From JBDSTZ01 sp039927975 (GTDB lineage Bacteria; Pseudomonadota; Gammaproteobacteria; Burkholderiales; Burkholderiaceae_D), in contig JBDSTZ010000432.1 in the NCBI GenBank assembly GCA_039927975.1, positions 1-7,348 of the forward strand: 7,348 bases of DNA. The letters are read 5' to 3'. Positions 1-7,179 of this stretch are shown here, piece after piece (position 1 is the stretch's first letter; each line of letters starts with the position of its first letter). The translations under genes were made by a program, and so were the position numbers. The notes under the pieces were generated by a model. It made no database searches, had not been told where the DNA came from, and worked only from the letters and a program-made list of their open reading frames with translations.

Positions 1-1081
1 AGTCGGTAACGGTCAGCGGCCCGCCGCGCCGGTACGACGCGGGGCCCGGATTGGCTCCCGCCGATTCGGGACCGACCCGCACGCGGCCGCCATCGAAGCG
101 GCAGATCGATCCCCCGCCCGCCGCGACGGTATGGATGCGCATCATCGGCGCGCGCAGCCGGACGCCCGCCACCTGCGTCTCGAATGCGCGCTCGTACTCA
201 CCGGCGTAGTGCGTTACGTCGGTCGATGTGCCGCCCATGTCGAAGCCGATCACCTTGTCGAAGCCGGCCAGTTCGCTCGCGCGCACCATGCCGACGATGC
301 CGCCGGCGGGACCGGACAGGATGCTGTCCTTGCCCTGGAAGGCCCTGGCGTCGGTCAGGCCGCCGTTCGATTGCATGAACTGCAGGTTCACGCCCGGCAG
401 TTCAAGCGCGACCTGGTCGACGTAGCGGCGCAGGATGGGCGACAGATAGGCGTCGACCACCGTGGTGTCGCCGCGCGCGACCAGCTTCATGAGGGGACTG
501 ACTTCGTGCGAGACCGACACCTGGGTGAAACCGATCGCGCGGGCGATGCGGGCGGTGGCCGCTTCGTGGTCGCTGTAGCGGTAGCCATGCATGAAGACGA
601 TTGCCAGGCTGCGCACGCCGCGCTCGAACACCGTTTGCAGCGCGGCGCGGGTGGCCGCCTCGTCAAGCTGGCGCAGCACTTCACCATGCGCGCCGACCCG
701 TTCGTCGATCTCGATTACCTCGCTGTAGAGCAGCTCGGGCAGCACGATGTGGCGGTCGAACAGGCGCGGACGGTTCTGGTAGGCGATCCGCAGGGCGTCG
801 CGAAAGCCGGCGGTGATTGCCAGCGCGGTCGCTTCGCCCTTGCGTTCGAGCAGGGCGTTGGTGGCGACCGTGGTGCCCATCTTGACCGCCTCGATGGCCT
901 GCGCGGGAATGGATTCGCCGTCGGCCAGGCCGAGCAGCCGGCGGATGCCCGCCACTGCCGCGTCCTGGTAGTGCTCGGGATTTTCCGACAACAGCTTGTG
1001 CGTGAGCAGCCGGCCGTCGGGACGCCGCGCCACGATGTCGGTGAAGGTGCCGCCCCGGTCGATCCAGAATTGCCAATCCAT
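1..1081 (-). CDS. oplA: 5-oxoprolinase (ATP-hydrolysing), HyuA-like N-terminal part, cut by window edge
   Basis: The enzyme hydrolyses 5-oxo-L-proline to L-glutamate using ATP in the cytoplasm; 5-oxoproline arises from glutathione turnover and spontaneous glutamine/glutamate cyclisation. I translated all 360 visible codons and found no stop. Motifs in order: DRGGTFTD at residues 8-15 (ASKHA-type phosphate-binding loop), KMGTTVATNALLER at 67-80, SNGG at 238-241, SGPAGG at 256-261, GFDMGGTSTDV at 279-289, AGGGSI at 321-326 and GPESAGANPGP at 337-347. The opening WQFWIDRGG is typical of long 5-oxoprolinases (about 1,200 residues, HyuA and HyuB parts fused) rather than stand-alone HyuA proteins, which usually start with a DVGGT motif. 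The fusion cannot be confirmed because the gene runs off the left edge. The ATG at 1081 follows TGAGGC (1088-1093), a good ribosome site. A TAAAAT box at 1125-1130 (minus) could be a -10, but I see no good -35. Family is certain; substrate (oxoproline versus hydantoin) is inferred. Confidence 0.88.
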   Translation of the reverse strand, partial: MDWQFWIDRGGTFTDIVARRPDGRLLTHKLLSENPEHYQDAAVAGIRRLLGLADGESIPAQAIEAVKMGTTVATNALLERKGEATALAITAGFRDALRIAYQNRPRLFDRHIVLPELLYSEVIEIDERVGAHGEVLRQLDEAATRAALQTVFERGVRSLAIVFMHGYRYSDHEAATARIARAIGFTQVSVSHEVSPLMKLVARGDTTVVDAYLSPILRRYVDQVALELPGVNLQFMQSNGGLTDARAFQGKDSILSGPAGGIVGMVRASELAGFDKVIGFDMGGTSTDVTHYAGEYERAFETQVAGVRLRAPMMRIHTVAAGGGSICRFDGGRVRVGPESAGANPGPASYRRGGPLTVTD

Positions 1082-1173
1082 GTTTTTGCCTCAGCCGGCG
1101 CTTGCATTCACGCGCCAAATAACCATTTTAGCGAAAACACACTGGATCGGGCATGATCTGGGTTGGCGAATCC

Positions 1174-1179
1174 AGGGGA
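1174..1179 (+). promoter_or_regulatory. Ribosome binding site fixing the nnr start
   Basis: AGGGGA lies 6 nt before the ATG at 1186. The reading frame is open upstream to another ATG at 1153, but that one has only weak purine matches before it. The protein from 1186 begins MKALYEVAQIR, which fits the usual start of the family, so 1186 is preferred. Confidence 0.7.
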
Positions 1180-1185
1180 ACTGGC

Positions 1186-2712
1186 ATGAAAGCTCTGTAT
1201 GAGGTAGCGCAGATTCGGGCGGTGGAACAGGCGGCGGCCAGCGCGCTGGCGCCCGGCGCGCTGATGGAGCGGGCCGGCGAAGCGGCGGCACGGCTGGCGC
1301 TCGATTTGCTGGCGCAGGTGCGGGTGCGCCAGGTGCTGGTGTTGGCTGGTCCCGGCAACAATGGCGGCGACGCGCTGGAGGTGGCGGCCAACCTGGCGCG
1401 CGCCGGCGTCGATGTGACCGTCATTCACCTGCCCGGCACGGCCGCGCCGGCGCCGGAAACCGCGCGCGCGCTGGCACGGGCGCGCAGCGGCTCGGCGCAA
1501 TTCGTGAGCGAACCATCGGATGCCTTCGACGGCCTGGTGATCGACGGCTTGTTCGGCATCGGGCTGGCACGTCCGCTCGCCGGTCAGGCACGTGAGCTGG
1601 TCTCGCGCATTAATGCACTTGCGCTGCCGGTGCTGGCGCTCGATGTGCCCAGTGGACTCGACGCCGACACCGGCGCCATCGTCGGTCCGGACGGCGTGGC
1701 GCTGCGCGCCAGCGCGACGATCAGCTTCATCGCCGACAAGCCGGGCCTCCACACGGCAGATGGGCACGACGTCGCCGGCGAGGTACATGTCGCCGCGCTT
1801 GGCATCGATCCGTCCTTGCTGAAAGGGGCGCGCGCCGCGCTGAGCGAGCCGGCGCTGTTCGCCGCGCAGCTTGCGCCGCGGCGGCAGAATTCGCACAAAG
1901 GCAGCTACGGCGACGTGGCCGTGATCGGTGGCGCGCCCGGCATGGGCGGCGCTGCCATCCTGGCGGCGCGCGCGGCGCTGTACACCGGCGCGGGACGGGT
2001 GTTCGTGGCGGCGGTGGGCGCCGCGCCCGCGCTCGACAGCAGCCAGCCTGAAATCATGATGCGCGAGGCCGCCTCGTTCGACGCCGGCGCCAGGACGCTG
2101 GTGCTCGGCCCCGGCATGGGCGACTCGGCCGAGGCGATACGTCTGCTGGCCGAGGCGCTCGACGGCGCCGCGCCGCTGGTGCTCGACGCCGACGCGCTCA
2201 ACCTGGTGGCGGCCAGTATCGACCTGCAGCAGCGGGTCGCGCGCCGCGCCGGCGCCACTTTGATGACGCCGCATCCGCTGGAAGCTGCGCGCCTGCTGGG
2301 CACGAGCAGCGCGGAAGTCCAGTGCGACCGGCTGACGGCGGCGCGCACCTTGGCGGCGCGTCATCGGGCAGTGGTGGTGCTCAAGGGATCTGGCAGCATC
2401 ATCGCGCGCGCCGACGGCCAGGTGGCGATCAACCCGACCGGCAATCCGGGCCTGGCCAGCGGCGGTACCGGCGATGTGCTCAGCGGGATGTGCGGCAGCC
2501 TGCTGGCGCAAGGCTGGCCGGCGTGGGAGGCGGCGCTGGGCGCGGTATGGATGCATGGCGCGGCGGCCGACTGGCTGGTGGCGCACGGCGTCGGCCCGGT
2601 CGGCATGACGGCCGGTGAGTTGGCGGGCGCGGCGCGCGCCGTGTTCAATCAGCTGGTGAAAAATCAGCTGGAGAGGCGGGGTCTTACAGCAGGCGGCCGG
2701 CGGCGATCGTGA
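1186..2712 (+). CDS. nnr: Bifunctional NAD(P)H-hydrate epimerase / ADP-dependent NAD(P)H-hydrate dehydratase
   Basis: This is a 508-residue repair enzyme (E. coli YjeF/NnrDE is 515) that restores hydrated, inactive NADH and NADPH. The N-terminal YjeF_N domain (about 1-215) interconverts R and S hydrates: LMERAG at 26-31, GPGNNGGD at 55-62 (nucleotide-binding turn), DGLFGIG at 120-126 and DVPSG at 153-157. The C-terminal ribokinase-like domain (about 225-500) dehydrates the S form using ADP: NSHKGSYG at 235-242, GPGMG at 308-312, LDADALN at 333-339, TPHPLE at 361-366, LKGSGS at 399-404, and NPTGNPG through GGTGD at 416-430, with D430 as the expected catalytic aspartate. All key motifs are intact, so both activities are likely. 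It acts in the cytosol. It is divergent from the oxoprolinase gene and ends with a 29-bp convergent overlap with ybbA. The last roughly 20 residues are basic, contain a short NQLVKNQLE repeat and look like a dispensable tail. Confidence 0.95.
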   Translation: MKALYEVAQIRAVEQAAASALAPGALMERAGEAAARLALDLLAQVRVRQVLVLAGPGNNGGDALEVAANLARAGVDVTVIHLPGTAAPAPETARALARARSGSAQFVSEPSDAFDGLVIDGLFGIGLARPLAGQARELVSRINALALPVLALDVPSGLDADTGAIVGPDGVALRASATISFIADKPGLHTADGHDVAGEVHVAALGIDPSLLKGARAALSEPALFAAQLAPRRQNSHKGSYGDVAVIGGAPGMGGAAILAARAALYTGAGRVFVAAVGAAPALDSSQPEIMMREAASFDAGARTLVLGPGMGDSAEAIRLLAEALDGAAPLVLDADALNLVAASIDLQQRVARRAGATLMTPHPLEAARLLGTSSAEVQCDRLTAARTLAARHRAVVVLKGSGSIIARADGQVAINPTGNPGLASGGTGDVLSGMCGSLLAQGWPAWEAALGAVWMHGAAADWLVAHGVGPVGMTAGELAGAARAVFNQLVKNQLERRGLTAGGRRRS

Positions 2713-3400
2713 GGGTGCGGCCGCAACGCGCGGCGATCGAGGTGTCGTGGGTCACCAGCACCAGGGTCGAGCCACGCTCGCGATTGAGTTCGAACATGAG
2801 CTGAATAACCGCTTCGCCGGTGGCGGCGTCGAGGCTGCCGGTCGGCTCGTCGGCGAACAGCAGCGGCGGTTCGGTGACGAAGGCGCGCGCCAGGGCAACG
2901 CGCTGCTGTTCGCCGCCGGACAGGTACTTGGGATAGTGCCCCAGCCGGCTCGACAGGCCGACCCGTCCCAGCATCTCGGTCGCCTTGGCGCGGGCATTGT
3001 CGTCACCGCGCAGTTCGAGCGGCAGCATGACATTTTCAAGCGCGTTCAGGTGCGCCAGCAGCTGGAAGGACTGGAACACAAAGCCCAGCTTCTCCTTGCG
3101 GAGCAGGGCCCGGCCATCCTCGTCGAGGGCATAGATGTCGACGCCGTCGAGCATGACCTTGCCGGTGGACGGGGTGTCGAGACCGGCGAGCAGGCCAAGC
3201 AGGGTCGACTTGCCGGAGCCGGACGCGCCGACCAGCGCGAGCGTCTCGGCCGGTTGCACTGTAAAATCTACGCTGTGCAAGATGGTCAGTTCGCCGCTGG
3301 CGTCCGCAACCCGCTTCGACAGCTTGATCACCTCAATCGCCGACCGCTGCGCTGCATCTTTGATAACGTCACTTTTGGAAGCTTCGGGAATGTCACGCAT
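2684..3400 (-). CDS. ybbA: ABC transporter ATP-binding protein, YbbA/LolD type
   Basis: This 238-residue cytoplasmic ATPase belongs to the MacB/LolD/FtsE group, which drives mechanotransmission or lipoprotein-release permeases. It has every ATPase motif: Walker A GASGSGKST at 58-66, Q-loop FVFQSF at 107-112, signature LSGGEQQ at 160-166, Walker B LLFADEPT at 180-187, D-loop SLD at 189-191 and switch H218 in VTHD. LNALENV and the position beside tesA match E. coli YbbA better than LolD itself. The frame extends to a TTG at 3415 with no ribosome site, so I prefer the ATG at 3400, although its own site is weak (TTGAGA, far upstream). The N-terminus is about 10 residues longer than E. coli YbbA and polar. 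In E. coli ybbA is followed by the permease gene ybbP; here the next gene is nnr on the other strand, so no permease is nearby. The transported substrate is unknown. Confidence 0.9.
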   Translation of the reverse strand: MRDIPEASKSDVIKDAAQRSAIEVIKLSKRVADASGELTILHSVDFTVQPAETLALVGASGSGKSTLLGLLAGLDTPSTGKVMLDGVDIYALDEDGRALLRKEKLGFVFQSFQLLAHLNALENVMLPLELRGDDNARAKATEMLGRVGLSSRLGHYPKYLSGGEQQRVALARAFVTEPPLLFADEPTGSLDAATGEAVIQLMFELNRERGSTLVLVTHDTSIAARCGRTLTIAAGRLL

Positions 3401-4058
3401 GCTGGAATATCTCAATCGAAGAAGGAATGGCGGACTGGTGCAACTGCTCGCCTGGCTGGTGGCCGGCCTGTTGCTGGCCGCCTCGGCGAGCGCCTATTCT
3501 GCACCAAAAACCGTGTTGGTGCTGGGCGACAGCCTGTCGGCCGAATATGGACTCAACCGTGGAAGCGGCTGGGTGGCGCTGCTCGAACACAAGCTGCAAG
3601 AAGAGAAAATCGACGCCACCATCGTCAACGCCAGCATCAGTGGCGAGACCACCAGCGGCGGCATGACCCGCCTGCCGGCCCTGCTGGCGCAGTACAAGCC
3701 GCAGTTCGTGGTGATCGAACTGGGCGCCAACGATGGCTTGCGCGGCTTGCCGGTGTCCGCGGCGCAGGCCAATTTGCGCGGCATGATCGCGGCGACCCAG
3801 AAGGCCCAGGCGCGGGTGCTGCTGATCGGCATAAAGATGCCGCCGAACTATGGACGCAGTTACACCGACCGCTTTTATGCGATGTATCCGGCGCTGGCGA
3901 AGGAATTGAAGGTGCCGCTGGTGCCCTTCATGCTCGAAGGCGTGGCCGAGAAGCCCGAACTGTTCCAGGCCGATCGCCTGCACCCAACCGCGAGCGCGCA
4001 TCCCACCATCCTGGCCAATATCTGGCCCCAGTTTCTTGCACTGATTAAATTACGATGA
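3399..4058 (+). CDS. tesA: TesA-type periplasmic SGNH esterase / acyl-CoA thioesterase I / lysophospholipase L1
   Basis: This 219-residue precursor is a GDSL hydrolase that cleaves acyl-CoA thioesters, aryl esters and lysophospholipids. An N-terminal signal peptide is clear: basic RRR at 7-9, a hydrophobic core at about 13-27 and an ASASA cleavage region near residue 32, so the mature enzyme is periplasmic. Catalytic blocks are complete: GDSLS at 43-47 (nucleophile S45), the SGETTSGG block II glycine region, GAND at 109-112 (oxyanion N111) and DRLHP at 192-196 (D192 and H195 of the triad). E. coli TesA is 208 residues. Two in-frame ATGs are possible: 3390 (GGAAG 8 nt upstream) and 3399 (GGGAA 8 nt upstream). 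I chose 3399; the alternative adds three residues. The start overlaps that of ybbA on the other strand. The stop TGA at 4056-4058 overlaps the mnmH start, so the two form one operon. The promoter must lie inside ybbA; I see no convincing one. Confidence 0.93.
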   Translation: MLEYLNRRRNGGLVQLLAWLVAGLLLAASASAYSAPKTVLVLGDSLSAEYGLNRGSGWVALLEHKLQEEKIDATIVNASISGETTSGGMTRLPALLAQYKPQFVVIELGANDGLRGLPVSAAQANLRGMIAATQKAQARVLLIGIKMPPNYGRSYTDRFYAMYPALAKELKVPLVPFMLEGVAEKPELFQADRLHPTASAHPTILANIWPQFLALIKLR

Positions 4059-5116
4059 AATACCCGGCACTACTGAGCTTTCCCCATGTACTGCCCCAGC
4101 TGGCGCAGTTCGACTCCATCATCGATGTGCGCAGCGAATCCGAATTCGCCCAGGACCATATTCCCGGGGCCATCAATTGCCCCGTTCTCAACGATATGGA
4201 GAGGATTCGCGTCGGCACGCTGTACAAGCAGGTCAATTCCTTCGAGGCCAAGAAGGTCGGCGCCGCGCTGGTGTCGCGCAATATCGCGCGCCATCTGGAA
4301 ACGCTGTTCCTCGACAAACCACGCGACTGGAAACCCCTGATCTATTGCTGGCGCGGCGGCAACCGCAGCGGCGCGATGGCGCACGTGATGGCGCGCATCG
4401 GCTGGCCGGCGATCCAGCTCGACGGCGGCTACAAGGCTTACCGCAACCATATCAGCGAAGCGCTGGCGGCGCCGCCGGCACTGGAGTTCAAGGTCATCTG
4501 CGGCACCACCGGCAGCGGCAAGAGCCGGCTGCTGCAGGTGCTGGCAAGCATAGGCGCGCAAGTGCTCGATCTGGAACAACTGGCCGAGCATCGCGGCTCG
4601 GTGCTGGGCAAGCTGCCAAGCCAGCCGCAGCCGTCGCAGAAGATGTTCGAGAGCCGCTTGTGGAACACGCTGCGCCACTTCAACTATTCCCACCCCGTGT
4701 TTGTCGAGTCGGAAAGCAAGAAGGTCGGCCAGCTGCGCGTGCCCGACGCATTGATGGAAGTGATGCGCGGCTCGCCCTGTGTGTCGCTGAACCTGTCGCG
4801 GCCAAACCGGGTGCGCCTGCTGATGGAGGATTACGCGCATTTCACGGCCGATCCTGCGTTGCTCAACGAGCAGCTCGATTGCCTGGTGAAGCTGCATGGC
4901 CGCGACAAGATCAGCGGCTGGCAAGATAAGGCCAACACCGGCCGCATGCCCGAGCTGGTCGACGACTTGCTGGGCGACCATTACGATCCGGCCTACCTGC
5001 GCTCGATCGACCGCAATTTCACCCAGTTCGACAAGGCACGGATCGTTAATCTGGACGATATCGGCGACACGGACTTCCTGGCGGCGGCGCGCATGCTGCA
5101 TCCTTTGCAGGGATAG
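4055..5116 (+). CDS. mnmH: tRNA 2-selenouridine synthase (SelU/YbbB)
   Basis: This 353-residue enzyme (E. coli SelU is 364) replaces sulfur with selenium at wobble uridine 34 of tRNA-Lys, -Glu and -Gln; the family acts through a geranylated intermediate and uses selenophosphate made by SelD. The N-terminal rhodanese domain (about 1-130) has DVRSESEF and IPGAINCPV, and its active-site loop YCWRGGNRSG starts at residue 97, giving catalytic C98 (E. coli C97). The C-terminal P-loop domain has Walker A GTTGSGKS at 150-157, the region assigned to the geranyl-transfer step. Both catalytic parts are intact. The ATG sits in an ATGA overlap with the tesA stop and has no Shine-Dalgarno sequence before it (the preceding bases are AT-rich), so translation probably depends on ribosomes finishing tesA. 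The gene ends 26 nt before a strong terminator. Selenium use is inferred; it requires a selD gene elsewhere. Confidence 0.95.
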   Translation: MKYPALLSFPHVLPQLAQFDSIIDVRSESEFAQDHIPGAINCPVLNDMERIRVGTLYKQVNSFEAKKVGAALVSRNIARHLETLFLDKPRDWKPLIYCWRGGNRSGAMAHVMARIGWPAIQLDGGYKAYRNHISEALAAPPALEFKVICGTTGSGKSRLLQVLASIGAQVLDLEQLAEHRGSVLGKLPSQPQPSQKMFESRLWNTLRHFNYSHPVFVESESKKVGQLRVPDALMEVMRGSPCVSLNLSRPNRVRLLMEDYAHFTADPALLNEQLDCLVKLHGRDKISGWQDKANTGRMPELVDDLLGDHYDPAYLRSIDRNFTQFDKARIVNLDDIGDTDFLAAARMLHPLQG

Positions 5117-5142
5117 CAGTCCCAGACGTTTTTCATCTCCAG

Positions 5143-5187
5143 AAACAAAAAGACCCGGCCGCGCGAGCGTACCGGGTCTTTTTGTTT
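5143..5187. terminator. Bidirectional intrinsic terminator between mnmH and ppiD
   Basis: AAACAAAAAGACCCGG at 5143-5158 is the exact reverse complement of 5172-5187, giving a 16-bp perfect stem around a 13-nt loop. The GC-rich upper stem (GACCCGG/CCGGGTC) is flanked by an A tract on the left and a T tract on the right, so RNA from either strand ends in a U run. It can stop mnmH transcripts on plus and ppiD transcripts on minus. A small adjoining hairpin, GGCGC-TTGAA-GCGCC at 5188-5202, lies between it and the ppiD stop codon. Confidence 0.92.
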
Positions 5188-5210
5188 GGCGCTTGAAGCG
5201 CCAGCGCCGC

Positions 5211-7121
5211 TTACTTCGCCGGCGCTTCCACCGGTGCGGCGGCGGTCAGCACCTTCGCCTTGGCCTTCTGCTTGATCAGTTCGATGTAGGTGACCATGCC
5301 CTGCTCACCCAGCATCTGGTCGATCTGCTGCTGCTCGGACTTGCGGCGCGCCACATCGGGCGCTGCCGGCATCGACACTTTGCCGATGCGATACAGGCCG
5401 TAACCCTGCCCCGGCAGTTCGACGCCGACGTAGGCCGGCAGCTTGCTGACATCGGCCTTGAGCACGTCGCGCGCGGCGGCCGGCGCGATGGTCGGCTGCT
5501 TGGTGCGCGAGAGCGTCTTGACTTCGCCGAAACCGGCTGCGTCGCCGCTCGCCTTGGCGGCAGCCAGCTTCGCTTCACCCGCCTTGCGGGCCAGCTTGAC
5601 GGCTTCTTCGGCCGTCAGGCGCTGGCGGATCGCCGCGTCGACTTCCGCCAGCGGACGCTTGGCCGCCGGTTTGAATTCGATCACGCGGCCGGCAATCAGG
5701 GTGCTCGGCGCCGCTTCGACGGCTTCGGTATTGCGCTTGTTCTTCAGGGCGTCGTCGCTGAACAGGGCTTTCAGGAACTTCTCGCTATTGAACGGCGCGG
5801 CGCCAAGTGCTGGCGACGGCGTGCGCGACAGGCCTTCGGCGGTTTCGATCTTCAGCTTGAGCTTGTCGGCGACTGGTTTGAGGCTGTCCGATTGTTCGTA
5901 CACGGTATTGGTGAAGGTTTCGGCCAGCTCAGAATACTTCTTGCCCATCTTCTGCTGCTTCAGTTCGGCCAGGATCTTCGGCTTGACTTCGTCGAGGGTC
6001 TGGGTGCGGGCTGGCTTGATGTCGGTGACGGTGATGATGTGGTAACCGAATTCAGATTGCACCAGGCCGCTGATCTCGCCCTGCTTGAGGCCGAGGATCG
6101 CGTCTTCCACCGGCTTGACGAAGGCGCCTTTTTCCAGCACGCCCAGGTCGCCGCCCACTTCGGCCGAGCCCGGATCTTGCGACTGGGCCTTGGCGATCTT
6201 GGCAAAATCGGCCGGGTTCTTGCGCACGTCGGCCAGCACTGCTTCGGCCTTGGCCTTGGCGGCTGCTTGCGCCGGTGCCGGATCGTCCTTCTTGGTGGTG
6301 ATCAGGATGTGGCTCGACTTGCGCTGTTCAGGCGTGGTGAAGCGCGCGGTGTTCTTGCCGTAGAAATCGGCGATTTCGGCGTCGCTGACGGCGACCTGGC
6401 TTTCGATCGCAGCCGGATTGAGGACGACGTACTCGGCCTTGACATGCTCCGGGATCGCGAACATCGCCGCGTTCTTCTCGTAGTAAGCCTTGACCATCTC
6501 GTCGGTCAGTTTGACTTGCGAAACAAAGTCGGCGATCGGCAGGATCTGTTCCTGCACTTCGCGTTCCTGTTCCTGGATATCGGACAGGCGGCCGGCGACG
6601 GTGCGCGGCGCGAAGGCGCTTTGCATTAGCGAGCCGTTCAGGTGTTGCAGGGCCATGTCGTGACGCAGACGCTGTTCGAATTGCTTCGGATTCATGCCTT
6701 GCGAAGCGGCCACTGTCTTGAACTGTTCGGCATCGAACTTGCCGTCAGGCTGGGCGAAACCGTTCGCCAGGATCCACTTGTCGAAAGCGGCATCGCTCAC
6801 GCTCAGCTTGTCGCGCGCGAGTTCAGCGTTCAGGGCTTTTTCAGCGATCAGGCTATCGAGCGCCATGCGCTTCGCTTCGGGCGTATCGAACATGCGCTGA
6901 TCGAACTGTGCGCCCATGCGCTGGCGATAACGGTCGATCTGGCGGCGCTGGGCGTTGTCCCACTCGAGCTGAGTGATCTTGTTCCCATCCACTTCAGCAA
7001 CGCCGTCACCGCCATTGCCTTTATCGGCCAAGCCGTTCACGCCGAATACCATGAACGGCAGGATCAGCAGTGCCAGGACAACTTGCATGAAGCGCTTGTG
7101 GGTACGAATATATTCAAACAT
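5211..7121 (-). CDS. ppiD: Periplasmic chaperone PpiD (SurA-N and parvulin-type PPIase domains)
   Basis: This 636-residue inner-membrane-anchored periplasmic folding factor (E. coli PpiD is 623) helps proteins leaving the Sec translocon. The short cytoplasmic N-terminus MFEYIRTHKR is followed by one transmembrane helix (about 11-29), then a SurA-N-like chaperone region (about 38-190, helix-rich and charged). The single parvulin domain (about 267-368) contains RKSSHIL with H271, GSAEVGGDLG at 318-327 and FGYHII with H361. After that comes a long C-terminal region (about 370-636), ending in an Ala/Lys/Pro-rich tail. The parvulin motifs look close to active family members, whereas E. coli PpiD is considered catalytically inactive; activity here is an inference. 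The ATG at 7121 fits the membrane-anchor start, but the ribosome site is poor (TTGGCTGACC before ATG). It lies downstream of a tRNA-Asp gene on the same strand and is separated from it by a terminator, so it needs its own promoter. Confidence 0.96.
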   Translation of the reverse strand: MFEYIRTHKRFMQVVLALLILPFMVFGVNGLADKGNGGDGVAEVDGNKITQLEWDNAQRRQIDRYRQRMGAQFDQRMFDTPEAKRMALDSLIAEKALNAELARDKLSVSDAAFDKWILANGFAQPDGKFDAEQFKTVAASQGMNPKQFEQRLRHDMALQHLNGSLMQSAFAPRTVAGRLSDIQEQEREVQEQILPIADFVSQVKLTDEMVKAYYEKNAAMFAIPEHVKAEYVVLNPAAIESQVAVSDAEIADFYGKNTARFTTPEQRKSSHILITTKKDDPAPAQAAAKAKAEAVLADVRKNPADFAKIAKAQSQDPGSAEVGGDLGVLEKGAFVKPVEDAILGLKQGEISGLVQSEFGYHIITVTDIKPARTQTLDEVKPKILAELKQQKMGKKYSELAETFTNTVYEQSDSLKPVADKLKLKIETAEGLSRTPSPALGAAPFNSEKFLKALFSDDALKNKRNTEAVEAAPSTLIAGRVIEFKPAAKRPLAEVDAAIRQRLTAEEAVKLARKAGEAKLAAAKASGDAAGFGEVKTLSRTKQPTIAPAAARDVLKADVSKLPAYVGVELPGQGYGLYRIGKVSMPAAPDVARRKSEQQQIDQMLGEQGMVTYIELIKQKAKAKVLTAAAPVEAPAK

Positions 7122-7150
7122 GGTCAGCCAATTCGTGATGAGAGATTGCG

Positions 7151-7179
7151 ATTAACTTGCACATATAAAAAAAGGCGAA
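7151..7179 (-). promoter_or_regulatory. Weak candidate sigma-70 promoter for ppiD
   Basis: On the minus strand TTCGCC (7179-7174) is followed after 17 nt by GTTAAT (7156-7151), about 30 nt before the ppiD start codon. Matches to consensus are 3 of 6 for the -35 and 4 of 6 for the -10, so this is only a candidate. If real, its -35 lies inside the upstream terminator stem. I see no clear sigma-32 or CpxR site in this short gap. Confidence 0.22.

Noticed and set aside
131..1156. Long plus-strand open frame of 341 codons opposite the oxoprolinase gene
   Set aside because: It is the antisense shadow of a high-GC gene: rich in Arg, His, Ala and Gly, with no recognisable domain, while the opposite strand has a complete set of family motifs.
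1108..2586. Minus-strand open frame of 492 codons opposite nnr
   Set aside because: Low-complexity Arg/His/Gln/Ala composition and no motif; nnr on the other strand is motif-complete throughout.
3135..3398. Extended tesA frame beginning at 3135
   Set aside because: It would lie fully antisense to ybbA and put the signal peptide in the middle of the protein; the TesA start near 3399 gives a proper signal sequence and family length.
4070..5101. Minus-strand open frame of 343 codons opposite mnmH
   Set aside because: Antisense shadow in GC-rich DNA; it mirrors the mnmH codons and has no ribosome site or domain.
4896..6629. Plus-strand open frame of 577 codons crossing the mnmH end, the terminator and ppiD
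   Set aside because: It would run through a strong terminator and antisense to ppiD; composition is shadow-like (Arg, Leu, Gly, His) with no domain.
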